The translations under genes and the position numbers were made by a program. A stretch of 64,000 nt of DNA from Desulfobulbaceae bacterium BRH_c16a (GTDB lineage: Bacteria; Desulfobacterota; Desulfobulbia; Desulfobulbales; Desulfocapsaceae), in the NCBI GenBank assembly GCA_000961725.1, contig LADS01000009.1, positions 1-64,000 on the forward strand, written 5' to 3'. The number at the start of each line of letters is the position of its first letter. Position 1 is the first letter of the stretch. Shown here one piece after another: positions 35,306-44,181 of the stretch. The notes under the pieces are model-generated. The model saw nothing but the letters and a program-made list of their open reading frames with translations, did no database searches and was not told the DNA's origin.

Positions 35306-36595
35306 ATGAAATCAAATAATTCGGTGAATACAGCGAGTAGGAACGAATTACTCGGAGTCGAAAAAGAAGTGGTCATCCTGCTCAGCGATATGATCGGCTA
35401 TTCCCGCAGGACAACCGATATGCGACCAGCCGAGATTAAGGATTTCATGCTGGAATACCATATTGCGCTGAAAGAAATAGTTCGATCGATCTGCGGTAAA
35501 AACCAAAGAATAGAGTCTTCGGCAGGCGATGGTGCGGTCGCAGTTTTTGAAAAGAGGGCCGGGACCGGAATAAACGAGATGTGCGGCAAGGCGCTCGATG
35601 TCGCTCTTGCAATGGTTCATGCCATGGAAAAGGGGATCATTGCCCCAACCAGGATAGGGTTGTTCACCGGGCATATTATCGAAGCGGTTCTTGAAGGCAA
35701 AACCATGCGGTTCGGGGCGAGTTTTTCGGTAGCCAGCCGTCTGGAAGAACTGTGTGGCTATTTCGGCACCAGGATTCTCATGGATCGCGAGGTGGCGTTC
35801 TGGCAGACGGATCATGCCAGGCATCTGGTCAGCATCGGCAAGGTCACCCCCAAAAACTTTACCCATCCGGTGCATCTGTTTTCGGTGTACCGGCCGGGTA
35901 TGCACCAGTGCCCGGAAAATGTCAACAAGAAGAAACTGCTGCGCTTTATCGAGATGAAAAACAGGGCGGTGGAGCTGTTCTGCGGCAATGTCCTGCAGGG
36001 AATTCTTCCGGATTTTCCCCAGGCCCGGGTACTCCTCCTGGAGGCTCAGGATGTGTTTGTCGAAATGACCGGGAAAAGAGATCTGCCCACGGAAAGAATC
36101 CTCGAGTATATCGGCAATCATCCCCGTCCGGAAGATGACTTCAAGGCAGTCGGTATGAAGATCGGCGAGCCGGATACCGAATACGGAAATATCCGCCTGC
36201 TCAACTTGTCCAGCGAGTTTTTTAAAGCCATCGATGCAGAGTTCTATCAGGCGCTGGTCGTGGATACCGACTGGGAGAGAAAGTTTAAGTTGATCTGGCG
36301 GAAAAAAGGCGAGTGCATCATCCGGTTTCAGGATACCCCGGATGGAGTGTATTTCATCGATCACGGCTGTGTCAGCGTGCTTGACGGCGAAGGAAGGCTG
36401 GTCAAGACATTAACCTCCGGAGATATTTTTGGCGAGATGGCCTATTTTACCAAAAAAGGCCTCCGTAGCGCGACGGTCATGGCCAACAGCGACCTTGTGC
36501 TGCGACGCATCAGCGGCGAGGATCTCATGACCATGCCGGTGATCAGGAAGATCTTCAAGAAGATCGCCCGAAAAAGAAAGAAGACAAGCGAATAG
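35306..36595 (+). CDS. Class III cyclase-like domain fused to a cyclic nucleotide-binding domain, catalytically degenerate
   Basis: A 429-residue soluble protein. Residues about 20-185 match a class III nucleotidyl cyclase: metal residues D28 (SDMIGYSR) and D75 (SAGDGAVAVF) and the arginine R145 are kept. The purine-selecting Lys is S71, the matching Asp is A138, and the transition-state Asn is S141, so activity is doubtful. A linker helical region follows. Residues about 320-410 form a cNMP-binding domain (GDIFGEMAYFT, then RSATV). The ATG at 35306 is chosen over an upstream frame lacking features. It is 23 bases before the thioesterase gene. It may sense cAMP or c-di-GMP rather than make it. 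Confidence 0.82.
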   Translation: MKSNNSVNTASRNELLGVEKEVVILLSDMIGYSRRTTDMRPAEIKDFMLEYHIALKEIVRSICGKNQRIESSAGDGAVAVFEKRAGTGINEMCGKALDVALAMVHAMEKGIIAPTRIGLFTGHIIEAVLEGKTMRFGASFSVASRLEELCGYFGTRILMDREVAFWQTDHARHLVSIGKVTPKNFTHPVHLFSVYRPGMHQCPENVNKKKLLRFIEMKNRAVELFCGNVLQGILPDFPQARVLLLEAQDVFVEMTGKRDLPTERILEYIGNHPRPEDDFKAVGMKIGEPDTEYGNIRLLNLSSEFFKAIDAEFYQALVVDTDWERKFKLIWRKKGECIIRFQDTPDGVYFIDHGCVSVLDGEGRLVKTLTSGDIFGEMAYFTKKGLRSATVMANSDLVLRRISGEDLMTMPVIRKIFKKIARKRKKTSE

Positions 36596-36618
36596 TTGGC
36601 GGTGGAGATGGAGGAAAA

Positions 36619-37080
36619 ATGACGATTACTTTGCAGGAATCGCTGGAATTATTGAAAGAGATGTATGAACAGTGGATGCCTTTCGACCGCCTCCTTGGTA
36701 TCCGGATAGACAGTCTGACGCCGACCGATGTTCAGGTGAGGATCGACATGCGGGAGGAGTTGATCGGCAACTTCGTCCGGGAGATCCTGCATGGCGGAGT
36801 CATTTCCTCGGTACTTGATCTGACCGGCGGTCTGGTCGCTTCGGTTGAGCTCTTGAAGCATTTGGAAGGTATGGAGGTTGAGGAACTCGGCAAGCGTATG
36901 GCACGGATCGGTACCATCGATCTGCGGGTCGATTTCCTCAGAGCCGGAAAAGGAAAATTTTTCACCGCCACCGGCTCGGTTTTGCGCAAAGGCAATAAAG
37001 TCGCGGTAGTCCGGACGGAGTTATGCAATGACCAGAAAGTGCTCATTGCCGCCGGCACCGGGACCTATCTGGTAAGCTGA
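36619..37080 (+). CDS. Hotdog-fold thioesterase (PaaI/YigI-like)
   Basis: A 153-residue hotdog protein. LHGGVISSVLDLTGG is the conserved helix with the catalytic aspartate of PaaI/YigI-type acyl-CoA thioesterases, and the preceding IGNFVREILHGG lines the substrate tunnel. It probably hydrolyses medium- or long-chain acyl-CoA in the cytoplasm; chain-length preference is not readable. The ATG at 36619 follows GGAGATGGAGG. It converges on glpC with a two-base gap. Confidence 0.82.
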   Translation: MTITLQESLELLKEMYEQWMPFDRLLGIRIDSLTPTDVQVRIDMREELIGNFVREILHGGVISSVLDLTGGLVASVELLKHLEGMEVEELGKRMARIGTIDLRVDFLRAGKGKFFTATGSVLRKGNKVAVVRTELCNDQKVLIAAGTGTYLVS

Positions 37081-37082
37081 AA

Positions 37083-38363
37083 TCAGTCGATCAGTGCCAG
37101 CAGATCCGGGCCCAGATAGGTGCGTTCGTTTTCGCCGAGGATGCCCAAAGAGAGACAGATTAAAGTCCAGAAATGGACAACCCCATAACTGCCGCCGTAG
37201 AAGTGGCCGATATCCTCCATCTGCGAATGGCAGTTATGGCAGGGCGTGAGGACGTAGGCGGCGCCTGTTGCGGCAATCTGGTCGAACTTGCGCTTGCCGT
37301 AGGTTCGCCGATGGTCGGTCATGCCCGCCTGCAGAAAACCGCCGCCGCCGCCGCAGCAGTAGTTGGCGCTGCGGTTCGGCTGCATGTCGATGAAATTCTC
37401 TTCGCCGACCAGACTTTTAACAACAAACCGCATATCCAGGGCGATTGACTCGCCGTAGGCCTTGCGGACAATCATGCAGGGGTCCTGCACGGTAAACTTG
37501 ATCTTTCTGGTATTCCACCGGGAATTGACCGGCAGCTTGCCCTCCCGTATCCATCTTGCATAGTAGGTGATGAGGCTTTCGAGAGCGAAATCGGCCGCAA
37601 GGCCAAAGCGCTTCAGGCCGTGCCACATTGTGTAGTAGCTGTGACCGCATTCGGTGTTCAGCCAGACCTTGCAGCCCAGTTCGCTCACCGCATCGACCCG
37701 TTTTCTTATCACCTCGTACCAGGCTTCCTCGTCGCCGGAAAACATGCAGAAGTTCTCCGCCGCCCAGCCTTTCGAGGAGTAGGTCCAGTCGGCGCCGACA
37801 AGATCGAAGATCTTCCAGAGCGGCACCATTTCGTCCGGTTCGCTCATCGGCTCGCGGGAGTTCTGGTTGACAAAGAAAAATGCCCCGGTTTTGTCCATCG
37901 GCGCCTGCAGATGCCGAAAGGCCGGCTGGGTCTCCCGCACTTCCTGCAGAACGTCCTCGACCACGAAGACGAAGTCGGCCGGGGGCAGCCCCATGGCGCT
38001 GGTCGAATCGGTTGAGCGGATCATCTGACAGGAGCGGACGATCCCGGAAGGTTTTTTGTCCTGCGGCCAGTTGCCCCGGGCGAGAAATACCAGCTGCGAG
38101 ATGTCGATATTCATCGGACAGACATGCTGGCACCGCTTGCACTGCGTGCAGCACCAGACCCACGGCGTTTGAGACAGCTCCGCATCCATGCCGAGCATTG
38201 CCATGCGGATGAATTTTCGCGGGTCCATGTTCTCGATTCCGGAGGCGGGACAGCCCGATGAACAGAGGCCGCAGGTCAGACAGGCTTCGAAACTGGCACC
38301 TTCCGGCAGCAGCTCCATGGCCTTTTCTTTGAAATTGATGGTGGGTATTGTGCTGTCCGCCAT
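37083..38363 (-). CDS. glpC: Anaerobic glycerol-3-phosphate dehydrogenase-associated Fe-S subunit
   Basis: A 426-residue protein with two N-terminal [4Fe-4S] motifs (CLTCGLCSSGCP and CTQCKRCQHVCP) and two later cysteine-rich CCG-type regions (around YCCGGGGGF and CHNC), as in GlpC and HdrD. It links the GlpAB flavoproteins to the membrane quinone or another acceptor. It is last in glpABC, 10 bases after glpB. Hdr-like homologues exist, so an electron-bifurcating or methyl-viologen-type role cannot be excluded, but the operon favours GlpC. Confidence 0.88.
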   Translation of the reverse strand: MADSTIPTINFKEKAMELLPEGASFEACLTCGLCSSGCPASGIENMDPRKFIRMAMLGMDAELSQTPWVWCCTQCKRCQHVCPMNIDISQLVFLARGNWPQDKKPSGIVRSCQMIRSTDSTSAMGLPPADFVFVVEDVLQEVRETQPAFRHLQAPMDKTGAFFFVNQNSREPMSEPDEMVPLWKIFDLVGADWTYSSKGWAAENFCMFSGDEEAWYEVIRKRVDAVSELGCKVWLNTECGHSYYTMWHGLKRFGLAADFALESLITYYARWIREGKLPVNSRWNTRKIKFTVQDPCMIVRKAYGESIALDMRFVVKSLVGEENFIDMQPNRSANYCCGGGGGFLQAGMTDHRRTYGKRKFDQIAATGAAYVLTPCHNCHSQMEDIGHFYGGSYGVVHFWTLICLSLGILGENERTYLGPDLLALID

Positions 38364-38373
38364 GGCTGTTCCT

Positions 38374-39669
38374 TTAACTGCTTGAAGATGAAGACAAAAA
38401 ACGTTCGGCCGCTTCCACCGCTTTATAGGCGGTGGCGATGGCGATGCCTGCCCCGCTGCGGCCGCGGATCCAGTCCTGATGGGCGAGGATCACCCCGGCG
38501 GCAAAGAGCCGCTCGCTGTATGGCCTGCCGCCGGTCATGAGCGGCCTGAAGGAGGAGTCGATCTCGATGCCCGCCCGGTGGATGGCATGACCGCGGCTGT
38601 CGGTGTAGCGGTCGCAATACCAGTGGGCCCGGCTTTCCGGCTGAGTCACAGGCAGATCCAGCAACGGTTCCCTGATGCCGGTCAGCCCGGCCTCAAGGCC
38701 GCCGCTTAGAAAACGGCCGGTCGCCAGGATCACCGTCTCGGCGCGAAGTCGGATAGGACCGAAGCTGTCGCAGAGGCAAAGCGTTGCCGCGCCCGAATCA
38801 AAGGATAACGCGGTGACTTTTTGCTGGGGAATGAGCGTCACCCCTTTTTCCGGCAGGACCTGTTCGAACATCTCACGCAGGCGGATGCCCGGCACCGAAG
38901 GCGGCATGGTCGGGATTTCAAAGATGGTAAGACCGGTGAGCCGTTCCAGTTCCGCTTTGACGTGGTCCGGCCGATGCATGCCGAGAACCGCCGGAAGGCC
39001 TATCACCTGAGCCTCGCCGGCTGCTTTTTTCAGTAAATCCGCAAGCTTTTCCCGGGTGGCCGGGACTTCGAGAGCCCGGGCCATAACTTCCGGATAGATT
39101 TCTCCATGGGACATGTCCGGAAATCCGATTCTTTCCGTGGTAAGGCCGGGCCACCGGTCCTGCAGGTTGGCTGCCACCTGACGGCCGCTGAAGCCCTTCA
39201 GGCCATTGAAATCGATGATGACGCAGGGCATTTTTTCGGCATAGGCGCGGGGTCCGGCCGCCATGGTAGCCGGCACGCAGAGGGTCTGTTTCAGGGTGCC
39301 GGCCGGGGTCAGCGCTGTAACGTTGTGGTCCTGCGGCTTGCCGTAAGCGATGCCGCACTCCCCGAGAAAGGCGGTAAACTCGGTAAAGCTCCGGCGAATA
39401 TCGGCGGCCGGGATTTTTGCAAGTGGATGATCCGGCTGGGTTGCGGCGAGTGTGTCGAGTGCCTGCCAGGGATCGATCACCGCGGCAGGCGAGCCGTCCT
39501 CTTTGCCGAGCAGATCGAGGTAGCCGGTGGTATAGGCCACCGCGCCGGTGTTGCCGATCTGGGCAACAGCAATGTTGCGGCGCACGGCAAAGATCGAGGC
39601 GGCAAAACCGGCAATACCCGAGCCTATCACTGCCAGTTGGGTGGTAAGATTGCGTACTTCCTCTTTCAT
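38374..39669 (-). CDS. glpB: Anaerobic glycerol-3-phosphate dehydrogenase subunit B
   Basis: A 431-residue flavoprotein. The FAD-binding motif VIGSGIAGFAASIFA opens the protein, and ATGRFLSGGLEAG and the C-terminal GRSGAGIAIATAYKA are typical of GlpB. The start overlaps the glpA stop by four bases (ATGA). The C-terminus ends in six serines, a short low-complexity tail. Confidence 0.9.
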   Translation of the reverse strand: MKEEVRNLTTQLAVIGSGIAGFAASIFAVRRNIAVAQIGNTGAVAYTTGYLDLLGKEDGSPAAVIDPWQALDTLAATQPDHPLAKIPAADIRRSFTEFTAFLGECGIAYGKPQDHNVTALTPAGTLKQTLCVPATMAAGPRAYAEKMPCVIIDFNGLKGFSGRQVAANLQDRWPGLTTERIGFPDMSHGEIYPEVMARALEVPATREKLADLLKKAAGEAQVIGLPAVLGMHRPDHVKAELERLTGLTIFEIPTMPPSVPGIRLREMFEQVLPEKGVTLIPQQKVTALSFDSGAATLCLCDSFGPIRLRAETVILATGRFLSGGLEAGLTGIREPLLDLPVTQPESRAHWYCDRYTDSRGHAIHRAGIEIDSSFRPLMTGGRPYSERLFAAGVILAHQDWIRGRSGAGIAIATAYKAVEAAERFLSSSSSS

Positions 39670-41243
39670 TCTTCCTCCAGGGTATCGAGGCCGAGCAGGC
39701 CGCAGTGCAGGGCCTCGGCGAGTTCCATCTGGGCTGCCTGCTGCCCCCAGATGACTGTTTTCTGGCCCTTGAACCGTTCATTGAAAAAATCGCGCATATG
39801 ACGAAGCCCCGAGGCGTCGCGGTAATATCCCCGGTCATAGAGATACGAGCAGATACGAATACCGCAGAAGGAACCCTGACAGGGGCCTTTGCCGGCCCGG
39901 GATCTGAGGGCAATGGCCTCAAGCGTCATTTCTTTTTCCGCCCCCGGCGCGCCTTTGACGATCTCGTCGATGGCCGATTGCGGCACCATTTCGCATTCGC
40001 AGAGGATCATGTCGTCGGCGTTGTTGGCATGGTACCAGTACTTCGGCGAAGCACCGGGTTCGGTCCAGCGGCAGGCCTCGCCGTCCGGCAAGGGAACCGA
40101 AGTGGTCGTGCAGGGTTCGTTGTTGCCAAGGCGGGCGGCCACCAGATCGGCGGTTTTTTCGGCCATCAGACGGAAAGTAGTGAGCTTGCCGCCGGTAATG
40201 GTGCAGAAATTGGCAAGCCCTTGTGAAGTGTGGTCCAGGAGGGCGAAACCCCTCTTTGCCTCGCGATCGTCATCACCCAAATTGCATTGCAAAAGAGGGC
40301 GCACCCGGGAAAAAGCCCTGATATATCTCGCGGTAGCGAGAGCCGGGATCATCGCCGCGCCCTCTTTGACATTCAAATCGATTTCTGCCACGGTCGGCCG
40401 GATATTCTCCAGATTCATGGTTCGGACGGAGGTGGTGCCGAGCACCGAGACCGTGCCGCCCGGCACGAGAATGTCACCGTCGCCCGGCAGTCTTAACCTG
40501 TTGATCACATGACGGGTCATGCGGTCGTGACTGACGAGGAGGGTGCCCTTCGAATAGAGCAGGTTGACGTCGGTACAGCCGGCCAGCCTCGATATGTCCA
40601 TAGCCCAGGCACCGCCGGCATTGACATACTGTTTGGCAACTACTCTGAGCAGGCTGTTGGTCCTTGTATCCCGGCAGAGGGCGGCGCGGATCTCGCCGTC
40701 TGCGATCTCGAAGCCCAGGATTTCGGTATGGGGCAGGTATCGGCTGCCGCTTGCCGCAGAGGCATGGGCGACATTTTCAAGGGCCAGGCGAAAGGGATCG
40801 ATAGTTGCGTCGGCGACTCGGTAGACCTTGAAAATCCGGTCGGAAAGATGCGGCTCCAGCCTTTTTGCTTCGCTTATAGCAATTTCTTCACAGGAAATGG
40901 CGACCTGTCGGCAAAGGTGAGGGAAATATTCGGCAAATCCCGGATCGTCTCCCTCGACAGCGACAAAAAGACCGCCTGTCTGCTCGACGCACTGCGGCGC
41001 CAGTTTCTTCAGGAGTTCGTTCTCCTGCCGGCATTCGCCGGCGGAATGCGGATCGTTCGAGACGTACCTGGCGCCGGAGTGCAGCAGACCGTGGTTGCCG
41101 CCGGAGGCGCCGGCACAGAGATCGCGTTTGTCGACCAGGAGAGTGTGCAGGCCGCGGAGGGAGAGATCGCGCATTACCCCTGCGCCGGTTACCCCGCCAC
41201 CGATGATCAGCACTTCCGTGGCAATGGTCTGTTCTTGCATCAT
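39666..41243 (-). CDS. glpA: Anaerobic glycerol-3-phosphate dehydrogenase subunit A
   Basis: A 525-residue flavoprotein that oxidises sn-glycerol-3-phosphate to dihydroxyacetone phosphate. VLIIGGGVTGAGVMRDLSLR is the dinucleotide fold, and SGGNHGLLHSGARYV is the flavin-linked glycine loop. The C-terminus has a BFD-type [2Fe-2S] region (CECEMVPQSAIDE, CQGSFCGIR). Start: tandem ATG codons at 41243 and 41240 after GAGAGGA; a much longer frame upstream is non-coding. It heads glpABC. The 255-base upstream region contains two palindromes that may be regulatory. Confidence 0.9.
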   Translation of the reverse strand: MMQEQTIATEVLIIGGGVTGAGVMRDLSLRGLHTLLVDKRDLCAGASGGNHGLLHSGARYVSNDPHSAGECRQENELLKKLAPQCVEQTGGLFVAVEGDDPGFAEYFPHLCRQVAISCEEIAISEAKRLEPHLSDRIFKVYRVADATIDPFRLALENVAHASAASGSRYLPHTEILGFEIADGEIRAALCRDTRTNSLLRVVAKQYVNAGGAWAMDISRLAGCTDVNLLYSKGTLLVSHDRMTRHVINRLRLPGDGDILVPGGTVSVLGTTSVRTMNLENIRPTVAEIDLNVKEGAAMIPALATARYIRAFSRVRPLLQCNLGDDDREAKRGFALLDHTSQGLANFCTITGGKLTTFRLMAEKTADLVAARLGNNEPCTTTSVPLPDGEACRWTEPGASPKYWYHANNADDMILCECEMVPQSAIDEIVKGAPGAEKEMTLEAIALRSRAGKGPCQGSFCGIRICSYLYDRGYYRDASGLRHMRDFFNERFKGQKTVIWGQQAAQMELAEALHCGLLGLDTLEEE

Positions 41244-41356
41244 GATTCTTTGTCCTCTCGGGAAAAAATTCCATATGGGATCGGGTGCCGAAAAACCGCA
41301 CCTTTTGATTGATGTAATATTGTTTGGACAAAAGTTCAAGTGAAAATATATTATGG

Positions 41357-41366
41357 TTCGTACGAA
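41357..41366. promoter_or_regulatory. GlpR-like palindrome upstream of glpA
   Basis: TTCGTACGAA lies in an AT-rich stretch upstream of glpA. GlpR-type operators contain TTCG and CGAA half-sites, but the usual spacing is four bases and here it is two. Candidate only. Confidence 0.35.
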
Positions 41367-41395
41367 AACTATTATTTTATAAAACGAAACTCGAT

Positions 41396-41415
41396 CTCTC
41401 CTGTCGACAGGAGAG
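41396..41415. promoter_or_regulatory. Perfect 20-bp palindrome between glpA and thiD
   Basis: CTCTCCTGTCGACAGGAGAG is fully self-complementary with no loop. It lies between divergent glpA and thiD. It could be an operator for a dimeric regulator. As a transcript it would need a central loop, so DNA binding is more likely than RNA folding. Confidence 0.45.
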
Positions 41416-41528
41416 GGATATGCCGGGTGTGAACAGCCCGCCGGAGGCGTTGACAAAAATGACTTTTCCATGGTAGCACTTCTCTGCGAGGATGCAGGAT
41501 GTACACCTTTAGAAAAGGAGAAGCAGCA

Positions 41529-42344
41529 GTGAAAACATATCGCCGGGTAGTATCGATTGCCGGATCGGACAGTGGCGGCGGGGCGGGCATCCAGGCGGAT
41601 CTTAAGACCTTCTCGGCCCTTGGCTGTTACGGCATGTCGGTTGTCACGGCAGTAACGGCGCAGAATACCGTTGCCGTCACCGGCATACATCCGGTTCCGC
41701 CTGAATTTGTCGGGCTCCAGCTTGATGCGGTACTCAGTGATATCGGCACGGATGCGGTGAAAATCGGCATGCTTCATTCGTCGCCGATAATCTCCATAGT
41801 TGCCGACCGGCTTTGCCGGTATGCATGCGGAGCCATCGTTCTCGATCCCGTCATGCTGGCGAAAAGCGGTGACAGTTTACTCTCGGAGAAGGCCGTAGAC
41901 GATCTGAAAGCAGGCCTCATGCCGCTTGCCGCTCTCGTCACCCCTAATCTGCCGGAGGCTTCGGTGCTGCTTGGCCGGGAAGTGACCCGGCGCGACCAGA
42001 TGGCCGATGCCTGCCGGGAACTGGTGCGACTCGGCTGCCGGTCGGTGTATCTCAAGGGAGGCCACCTGGTTGACGAGGGCAATGTCGATATGCTGTTTGA
42101 CGGGCTGAGCGGAAAATTGCTGGAATTCACCGGGGAACATCTGGTGACCCGCAATTCCCACGGAACCGGCTGCACACTTTCTTCGGCTATTGCCGCGTTT
42201 CTGGCGAGGGGAGAGACGCTGCCGCAGGCGGCCGGCATGGCAAAAAACTATGTCAGCCTAGCCCTTAGCAGAGGAGCGGACATGGTCGTCGGTCGGGGCC
42301 ATGGACCTTTACACCATTTTCATGCGTGGTGGCCGGGATTTTAA
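41529..42344 (+). CDS. thiD: Hydroxymethylpyrimidine/phosphomethylpyrimidine kinase
   Basis: A 271-residue ribokinase-fold enzyme that phosphorylates HMP and HMP-P for thiamin synthesis. SIAGSDSGGGAGIQADLKTF, VLDPVMLAKSG and NSHGTGCTLSSAIAAFLARG (ATP and anion hole) match ThiD. The GTG at 41529 is preferred since AAAGGAG lies at correct spacing; an in-frame ATG at 41499 is an alternative. No other thi gene is nearby, and no TPP riboswitch consensus was seen upstream. Confidence 0.92.
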   Translation: MKTYRRVVSIAGSDSGGGAGIQADLKTFSALGCYGMSVVTAVTAQNTVAVTGIHPVPPEFVGLQLDAVLSDIGTDAVKIGMLHSSPIISIVADRLCRYACGAIVLDPVMLAKSGDSLLSEKAVDDLKAGLMPLAALVTPNLPEASVLLGREVTRRDQMADACRELVRLGCRSVYLKGGHLVDEGNVDMLFDGLSGKLLEFTGEHLVTRNSHGTGCTLSSAIAAFLARGETLPQAAGMAKNYVSLALSRGADMVVGRGHGPLHHFHAWWPGF

Positions 42345-42357
42345 AGGGAAAATGAAG

Positions 42358-43191
42358 ATGAACCTGTTGTTGCAGTTGTTCCTCTATGGTGCGATTTTCT
42401 ATGTGTTGTGCATGATCTTCATGTATCTGCGTCAGGATTCGCTGCTGTTTTATCCGAACCTGGCCCGTCACGAGGGGCACGGCGATGAAAGGGTCGTCGA
42501 CTGCAGCTTTCATCGGGGAGCGGTCACTCTGCGGGGCTGGCTGGTGAATCCCGGTCTTGCCCAGGAGAAATTGCTGATGTATTACGGCGGCAATGCCGAA
42601 GATGTTTTTTTAAATGTCGATGAATTCAAGGATATCCATGCAGCAACGCTTTTTGTCGCCTACCGGGGGTACGGTCCGAGTGGCGGCAGGCCGGGCGAGG
42701 CGGAAATTTTTGCCGATGCCCTGGCGGTAATCGACGATATGCGTTCCCGCTACTCGCCGGAGCAGGTTTTTCTGATCGGCAGAAGTCTTGGCTCAGGGGT
42801 GGCATGCTATGTCGCATCCCGCCGGGAGGTGCAGGGGGCCATCCTAGTGACGCCCTACGACAGCATCGAAAACGTGGCGAAATCGCATTACCCCTGGCTG
42901 CCTGTTGCGCTTTTTCTCAGGCATCGTTTTGCTTCCTTTGAATTTGCGAGGGACATCCGCTGTCCGTTGCTGGTAGTCTATGGCGGCGAGGATAAAGTAA
43001 TCGGCCCAGGCCGGACGGAAAATCTCATTCGTCATATCCGGGGGCAAAAAGAGATTGTCTTTCTCGCCTCGGCCGATCACGGCACCATAGACATGTACCC
43101 CGCCTACTGGCAGGCGATTCTCCGCTTCATCAATCCGGAAAATGCTGTCGCCGCCGAACCGCAGCCCGGCGAATCGGTGCAGAAAAATTAA
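42358..43191 (+). CDS. Membrane-anchored alpha/beta hydrolase
   Basis: A 277-residue protein with one N-terminal TM helix (MNLLLQLFLYGAIFYVLCMI) followed by an alpha/beta hydrolase domain. LIGRSLGSGVA holds the nucleophile serine, YGGEDKVIG the acid region, and SADHGTI the histidine. This is the YfhR/BEM46-type layout. The ATG at 42358 is favoured by AAAGGGAAA spacing. It is 13 bases after thiD. The substrate is unknown. It ends seven bases from the convergent thioesterase gene. Confidence 0.8.
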   Translation: MNLLLQLFLYGAIFYVLCMIFMYLRQDSLLFYPNLARHEGHGDERVVDCSFHRGAVTLRGWLVNPGLAQEKLLMYYGGNAEDVFLNVDEFKDIHAATLFVAYRGYGPSGGRPGEAEIFADALAVIDDMRSRYSPEQVFLIGRSLGSGVACYVASRREVQGAILVTPYDSIENVAKSHYPWLPVALFLRHRFASFEFARDIRCPLLVVYGGEDKVIGPGRTENLIRHIRGQKEIVFLASADHGTIDMYPAYWQAILRFINPENAVAAEPQPGESVQKN

Positions 43192-43198
43192 GCTTCGG

Positions 43199-43612
43199 TC
43201 AGCTTTTGCAGCTTTTGTCGATCGCCTGTTTTTTCCCTTCACCGTCTACCGCAACGTAGGTAAAGGCAGCTTTGGTGACCCGGAGTTCGACAATTTCTGC
43301 CACCGGTCTGTCAAGAGCAGGTTTCACCCAGACCTCAAGATCGATGGTGATCGAGGTTGTGCCGATCCGAACCACCTCACCGTAGCAGCCGACGACATCT
43401 CCGACATGCACCGGCTTGATGAAGGCGATAGATTCCGCCGCAACCGTGACAACTCTTGAGCAGGTGATTTCGCGGGCCAGGATTCCGCCGGCGATGTCCA
43501 TCTGGGCCATGATCCAGCCGCCGAAAATATCGCCATGAGGATTGGTGTCGGCCGGCATGGCGAGAGTCCGTAAAATGAGCCGGCCTTTTCTGCCGGAAAT
43601 GTCTTCTTCCAT
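43199..43612 (-). CDS. Acyl-CoA thioesterase, YciA-like
   Basis: A 137-residue hotdog thioesterase. RTLAMPADTNPHGDIFGGWIMAQMD contains the catalytic Asn/Asp region of the YciA/BACH family, and AFIKPVHVGDVV is the conserved second strand. Such enzymes hydrolyse a broad range of acyl-CoAs in the cytoplasm. The ATG at 43612 is chosen; a GTG one codon earlier is possible. The ribosome-binding site is weak. Confidence 0.88.
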   Translation of the reverse strand: MEEDISGRKGRLILRTLAMPADTNPHGDIFGGWIMAQMDIAGGILAREITCSRVVTVAAESIAFIKPVHVGDVVGCYGEVVRIGTTSITIDLEVWVKPALDRPVAEIVELRVTKAAFTYVAVDGEGKKQAIDKSCKS

Positions 43613-43723
43613 CACTTATTACCCGGGTGACTTGAATTTTATGGAGAGATAACTATATAGTTGACTAAAGACACATATTACCCAATGTCAAATCAATTGA
43701 ACAGTAAATGAGTGAGAGGGTCC

Positions 43724-44086
43724 ATGACAGCAGAGAAAAGGCGATTCAGTCGGATCTTTTTTAACGTGAGAGCCCGGCTTGCGGTGGACGACAAGGTTTA
43801 CACGGTCGATCGGATAGTAAATCTCAGCGTTGGTGGTTGTCTCCTGGAAATCCAAGACGACCTGCCGCTGGGGAAAGAATGCAAATTCACCATTCTCTTG
43901 CCCCGTATGGCTCCGGGGGTAGATGTGTTCGGTGAAATTGTCCGAACCGGAGATGGCGAAGCAAGCATCAAATTCGTGAGGATAACACCGGACAATCTTG
44001 TTCATCTGCAGAATATCATACGATACAATGCGGATAATCCCGACGTGATTGAAGAAGAAATCAGTTCTCATCCGGGGCTCAAGTAG
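43724..44086 (+). CDS. PilZ domain protein (probable c-di-GMP receptor)
   Basis: A 120-residue single-domain protein. RRFSR near the N-terminus and NLSVGG about 30 residues later are the two PilZ motifs that clamp intercalated c-di-GMP dimers. The ATG at 43724 follows GAGAGGG; a GTG four codons earlier is less likely. It is a stand-alone effector; the HD-GYP protein at 47.4 kb might be its antagonist. Confidence 0.88.
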   Translation: MTAEKRRFSRIFFNVRARLAVDDKVYTVDRIVNLSVGGCLLEIQDDLPLGKECKFTILLPRMAPGVDVFGEIVRTGDGEASIKFVRITPDNLVHLQNIIRYNADNPDVIEEEISSHPGLK

Positions 44087-44181
44087 GAATCGACGTACAG
44101 CAACTTTTGAATTATGCCTATCGCAGGCGTAGCCTCCGATGGGCATTTCTTTATGATGGTTTCAGTCAATTGGGATAAGGA

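Noticed and set aside
41244..41528. TPP riboswitch upstream of thiD
   Set aside because: No CTGAGA or ACCTGA-type thi-box elements are visible; the palindromes present do not fit the riboswitch fold.
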